From an uncultured Eubacteriales bacterium (lineage in GTDB: Bacteria > Bacillota > Clostridia > Oscillospirales > Oscillospiraceae), in assembly GCA_902475515.1 (NCBI GenBank), contig CABSAB010000005.1, positions 1-15,515 on the forward strand: a DNA stretch of 15,515 nucleotides. The letters run 5' to 3'. Within the stretch, counting starts at the first letter, position 1. Each line of letters starts with the position of its first letter. Of the stretch, positions 12,677 through 15,515 are shown piece by piece. The notes under the pieces were generated by a model, which was not told the DNA's origin, searched no databases, and was given only the letters and a program-made list of their open reading frames with translations. The translations under genes and the position numbers were made by a program.

Positions 12677-14257
12677 TCAATTCTTCCCGTGGGCAAAGCT
12701 ATCTCCCGTGGGAAGCACATGATCGGTCTTGTTCGTGGCCTCCTGATACCGCAGGAGGATAAAGGATTGTAGGACGATGAACAGGTCATCCGTGTTGGTG
12801 AGATCCAGCTTTAAGATCTGATTGATCTGGTTCAGCCGGTATTTTAAGGTGTTCGGATGGATGAACAGCTCCTTTGCCGTTTGCGCTTTGTTCTGGTTCA
12901 GCTCCAGATACCGGCGCAGGGTCTGCACCAGTGCAGTATCGTTGTCCTCGTCGTACCGCATCAGATCGAGGAACCCGGGGGGCATCAAAGATTCCAGGGA
13001 ACTAAAATAGGAACACATTTCGCAGATGTGGTAGGGCACACAGCGGGAATAAAGATAGACCATCTGCGAGGAGTGGTACAGTCCGGAGAAATACATGGCC
13101 TTTCTCGCCTGCAGATATCCGTTTTGAAGCGAAAGGAGATTGTCAAATTCGTTGCTCAGACCGCAGTAAAATCCGTATTTCTGCAGCAGCGGAATGATCC
13201 GCTCCGGAATCTGCGTGTTGGGAGAACTCATATGCTCCGTGGAGATCAGCATCACCATCCAGCCCTCAAAGAACACAAAATGCGAGGCTGGAAATTTGAC
13301 AGATATCTGTTCGGCCATATGCTGCAGGGAAATGGGGGTGTATTCTTTCATATCCGTACTTCGGTCGATCATCAGCACCAGCATCCTGCGGTATAGCAGC
13401 TTGGTGTCCTGCTGGCGGCGGAACAGCATTTCCTTGGAGAGGTTGCTGCCGTTTAAAATGTCGTGCATCAGCTTTTCCACAGAAAAATCATCGTGATACG
13501 CAAAGTCCCGGCTGCCCGCCAGGGAAACGGAAAGATAGCTGCCCAGCAGTTTGGCGGCGTCATAGTCGCGCGCCAGGATGCTTTTCTGCACCGCAAACAC
13601 ATACAGATAGCCCAGCAGTCCCTGGGGGAACTGAATGGGGATCACGATATACTCGTCATGGGACCCGGGGTCTGCGTCTCCCTCCGTATGGGAGGCCTGG
13701 CTGTATTGGGCGTATTTTGATTTCAGATAGCCGTTGTCCGCAAAGCGGCTGAGCCAATGCTTGTCCTTGCCGGTTTGGCCGACATATTTGACGGCATAGT
13801 TCGAGGATGTTACCACCACGGGGTTTTCCAAAAACTCCGCGCCGATGTTCAGCACCGTCTGGGTGGTGTGCCCGGCCAGGAGCTTGCGTGAGAATTCCTT
13901 CAGCGGTGAATGCTCCTGTCCGCTCTGATATAAGAATTCGTTCAGCAGGTTCATAGTCTCAAACTGGCTGGCGTTGTCCAGCAGGATCACAGCATTGTGG
14001 GCAAACAGGTCATTCCGAACGATCTCCCGGCGCTCGTTGGCGACCAGCGTTGGCGGCAGCTTGCCCATGGGCTCGATGTGATGGAGCTGATCGTAAGTGG
14101 TCACATACAGGCATTCTGTGTTGCAGCAGGCACCGATGCCGGTGGAGGTGATGGGGAGCTCCGAGATCTGCGTAAATTGCAGGTCGGGATCGTCAAATAC
14201 AGTGATCGGTGTGCGCTGCTGCAGAAACTCAACCAGATCCAAATACTTAAAAAACAT
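12677..14257 (-). CDS. PucR-family transcriptional regulator
   Basis: 526 residues from ATG 14257. The C-terminus carries the PucR-type helix-turn-helix at about 441-505: TLRRYLELNQNKAQTAKELF, then HPNTLKYRLNQINQIL. The middle (about 130-260) looks GAF-like (LENPVVVTSSNYAV, then YIVIPIQFPQGLLGYLYVF), which often binds small molecules in this family; I do not recognise the first 110 residues. No membrane span or signal peptide is visible. It is divergent from the NTF2-like gene and probably controls it. The start is unsure: an in-frame GTG at 14299 adds 14 residues but has no ribosome site before it, while GGGAGG inside that extension could serve an overlapping nine-residue leader (MLCTAYYVF from 14275) whose stop overlaps codons 3-4. 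Members often govern purine, amino acid or aromatic compound use; the effector here is unknown. Confidence 0.88.
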   Translation of the reverse strand: MFFKYLDLVEFLQQRTPITVFDDPDLQFTQISELPITSTGIGACCNTECLYVTTYDQLHHIEPMGKLPPTLVANERREIVRNDLFAHNAVILLDNASQFETMNLLNEFLYQSGQEHSPLKEFSRKLLAGHTTQTVLNIGAEFLENPVVVTSSNYAVKYVGQTGKDKHWLSRFADNGYLKSKYAQYSQASHTEGDADPGSHDEYIVIPIQFPQGLLGYLYVFAVQKSILARDYDAAKLLGSYLSVSLAGSRDFAYHDDFSVEKLMHDILNGSNLSKEMLFRRQQDTKLLYRRMLVLMIDRSTDMKEYTPISLQHMAEQISVKFPASHFVFFEGWMVMLISTEHMSSPNTQIPERIIPLLQKYGFYCGLSNEFDNLLSLQNGYLQARKAMYFSGLYHSSQMVYLYSRCVPYHICEMCSYFSSLESLMPPGFLDLMRYDEDNDTALVQTLRRYLELNQNKAQTAKELFIHPNTLKYRLNQINQILKLDLTNTDDLFIVLQSFILLRYQEATNKTDHVLPTGDSFAHGKN

Positions 14258-14383
14258 AATACGCTGTACAAAGCATGCCGCTTTGTAGTCCTCCCTCACG
14301 TAGTTTCTGGGGTGTTGTCCATTGTGATATCTCTTTAATTTTTTCGATGCGATTTGTCCAAATGCAACATGGAGCAGGCTCCG

Positions 14384-14418
14384 GTGACTATGTTATATTA
14401 ATTTTGTAAATTAGTCAA
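14384..14418. promoter_or_regulatory. Divergent promoter region with TAATTT-TGT-AAATTA palindrome
   Basis: On the minus strand TTGACT (14413-14418), a 17-base spacer and TAACAT (14390-14395) could drive the PucR-type gene. On the plus strand GTGACT (14384-14389), 17 bases and TAAATT (14407-14412) could drive the NTF2-like gene. The palindrome TAATTT-TGT-AAATTA (14399-14413) lies between and is the best operator candidate. A second hairpin, GGAGC-AG-GCTCC, is at 14371-14382. Both promoters are weak matches. Confidence 0.4.
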
Positions 14419-14461
14419 GAAACCGCGGTCTTGGCGATTACAAGAGAAACGAGGTAACGCT

Positions 14462-15346
14462 ATGGATTTTACGCAAGAGGTCCTGAATAGACTGACTGCG
14501 CTGGAAGCCGAGCTGGATTCCGCAAAAAAGCAGTTAAAAGCAGCCGAGCGTGGGAATGACTATCGTGAGATCATGAATGCCATTGCCGCACACTCCTACT
14601 GTTACAACAGTCATTCACAGGCCTATGAGGTGGAGCATTTCTGGACCAAGGAGAAACCGGATTCCTATTATAATGCCTGCACCAGCCCCGAGGGGGTCAA
14701 GGCCTACTATGTGGGCAACACCCGCAAAGCCCGGGACCGTCAGCGGGAGATCGTGAAGCAGGTCTACGGTGTGGAGCTGCAGGAGCCGCAGAATGTCGGC
14801 TACCGTGTGTTCAATATGCTGGGAACGCCCTATGTGGTCATTGCCGAGGACGGCATGACGGCCCAGGGGATCTGGATGGAATTTTCCTATAAGAGCCATC
14901 TGGATGCCGGGGGGCAGGCCAGTCCTGTGGCGTCTTTGGGCAAAACCTGCGCGGAGTTCGTCAAAGAGGACGGGCACTGGAAGATCTGGCGTATGCGCGG
15001 GATGCCCGGCGGCTTTGACCTGGATATCCCCATGGCTCAGCACAAGTCCATGGAGGAGATGACGGAGGCGGAGCGGGAATATGCCACCCGGGAGATGAAC
15101 TGGGCCTACTTCCCTTTCTCTGACGAGGAAAAGGCGGTTTTAAAGCAGCGGTTTTTGACCACCGAGCACGACCCCATGGGATACAGCGCCACGGTGCCCT
15201 ATATCCCGGAGGACCCCCCGCTGCCCCAGCCCTACGAGACCTGGAACGAGGATATCTCCCTGTTCCACTTCTCCGATGAGCCCTTTGTTCTGCCCCCGCA
15301 TATGCTCGCCTATGAAGAAAAACTGAAAAAAGAAGGAAAGCTGTAA
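14462..15346 (+). CDS. NTF2/SnoaL-like domain protein with N-terminal coiled coil
   Basis: 294 residues, start ATG 14462 after GAGGTAACGCT. Residues 5-30 (LNRLTALEAELDSAKKQLKAAE) form a short coiled coil. Residues about 33-180 look like a SnoaL-like/NTF2 cone: a helical start (YREIMNAIAAHSYCYNS), then beta strands such as VVIAEDGMTAQGIWMEFSY and the closing FVKEDGHWKIWRMRG. That fold covers dehydratases, isomerases, aromatic-ring hydroxylase small subunits and non-catalytic binders, so the reaction cannot be named. The last 110 residues are acidic and Pro-rich, outside the domain. There is no signal peptide. It is divergent from the PucR-type regulator and 29 bases ahead of a lipoprotein gene, suggesting an inducible uptake-and-conversion operon for a small, perhaps aromatic, compound (inference). 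Confidence 0.82.
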   Translation: MDFTQEVLNRLTALEAELDSAKKQLKAAERGNDYREIMNAIAAHSYCYNSHSQAYEVEHFWTKEKPDSYYNACTSPEGVKAYYVGNTRKARDRQREIVKQVYGVELQEPQNVGYRVFNMLGTPYVVIAEDGMTAQGIWMEFSYKSHLDAGGQASPVASLGKTCAEFVKEDGHWKIWRMRGMPGGFDLDIPMAQHKSMEEMTEAEREYATREMNWAYFPFSDEEKAVLKQRFLTTEHDPMGYSATVPYIPEDPPLPQPYETWNEDISLFHFSDEPFVLPPHMLAYEEKLKKEGKL

Positions 15347-15375
15347 ATCAACCTGGAAAGGGGAAAGGAATTGCT

Positions 15376-15515
15376 ATGAAAACTATGTTGAAAAGGACTT
15401 TTTCCGTACTATTGGCATGCCTGCTCTGCCTGACGGTGCTTTCAGGCTGTCAGGGTGCCGGGGAGGATTCCGGCCCGGCGTCCGTGGCGGGTCCTCCTGC
15501 ACATAGACCGCGGCA
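15376..15515 (+). CDS. Lipoprotein, N-terminal part only (runs off the right edge)
   Basis: 46 residues are visible: MKTMLKRTF, a hydrophobic core and the lipobox LSGC (22-25), then GAGEDSGPASVAG, a typical flexible linker after a lipidated Cys. ATG at 15376 follows AAAGGGGAAAGGA. An in-frame Met4 is the alternative start. It lies 29 bases after the NTF2-like gene, so it is probably co-transcribed with it. A substrate-binding protein is the likeliest kind of lipoprotein in such a place, but no mature domain is in view and the function is open. Confidence 0.8.
   Translation, partial: MKTMLKRTFSVLLACLLCLTVLSGCQGAGEDSGPASVAGPPAHRPR

Overview
The window looks like chromosomal DNA from a moderately GC-rich gut Bacillota, probably an Oscillospiraceae/Clostridia-type Firmicute. 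The reasons are a 371-residue SigA-type sigma factor with a short, low-spacer N-terminus, Gram-positive Shine-Dalgarno sites (GGAGG/AGGAGG), lipoprotein-type substrate-binding proteins, a choline-binding-like wall repeat and a TetM-like GTPase. No rRNA, tRNA, CRISPR array, transposase or phage gene was seen. The genus is inference.

Layout, left to right. (1) 1-1242, minus: 5' part of a sugar-type ABC substrate-binding lipoprotein, with a strong promoter flanked by inverted 13-mers. (2) 1662-2519, minus: prephenate dehydrogenase tyrA, divergent from (3) sigA (2765-3880, plus), whose leader can form a terminator-like hairpin. (4) 3922-6116, minus: two paralogous MerR regulators, one soluble and one with three membrane segments and an outside domain. 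Each has its own promoter with a 19-bp spacer and a CCCCTGGGG dyad. (5) 6283-7431, plus: the alanyl-tRNA editing hydrolase AlaX. (6) 7533-7916, plus: a small unknown protein with a Pro/Gly repeat tail. (7) 7965-8567, minus: an AT-rich two-gene module, a ribbon-helix-helix regulator and a small DUF6809-like protein, with three copies of an ATAACGTTAT palindrome over their two promoters. (8) 8758-9876, plus: an exported ComEC-like metallo-beta-lactamase-fold hydrolase ending in a wall-binding repeat. (9) 10015-12597, plus: a TetM/EF-G-like GTPase fused to a Rae1/YacP-like NYN ribonuclease domain. (10) 12677-14257, minus: a PucR-type regulator, divergent from (11) an NTF2/SnoaL-like protein (14462-15346) and the start of a lipoprotein gene (15376 to the end).

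Most genes are single transcription units closed by clear hairpin terminators, so the window is a run of small independent modules rather than one operon. The most interesting items are the GTPase-ribonuclease fusion, which would join a ribosomal A-site translocase-like GTPase to an A-site mRNA endonuclease; the pair of MerR paralogues with matched operators, one anchored in the membrane; and the RHH/DUF6809 module with its repeated palindromic operator. Functions come from reading motifs and from memory of the families; no database search was possible.
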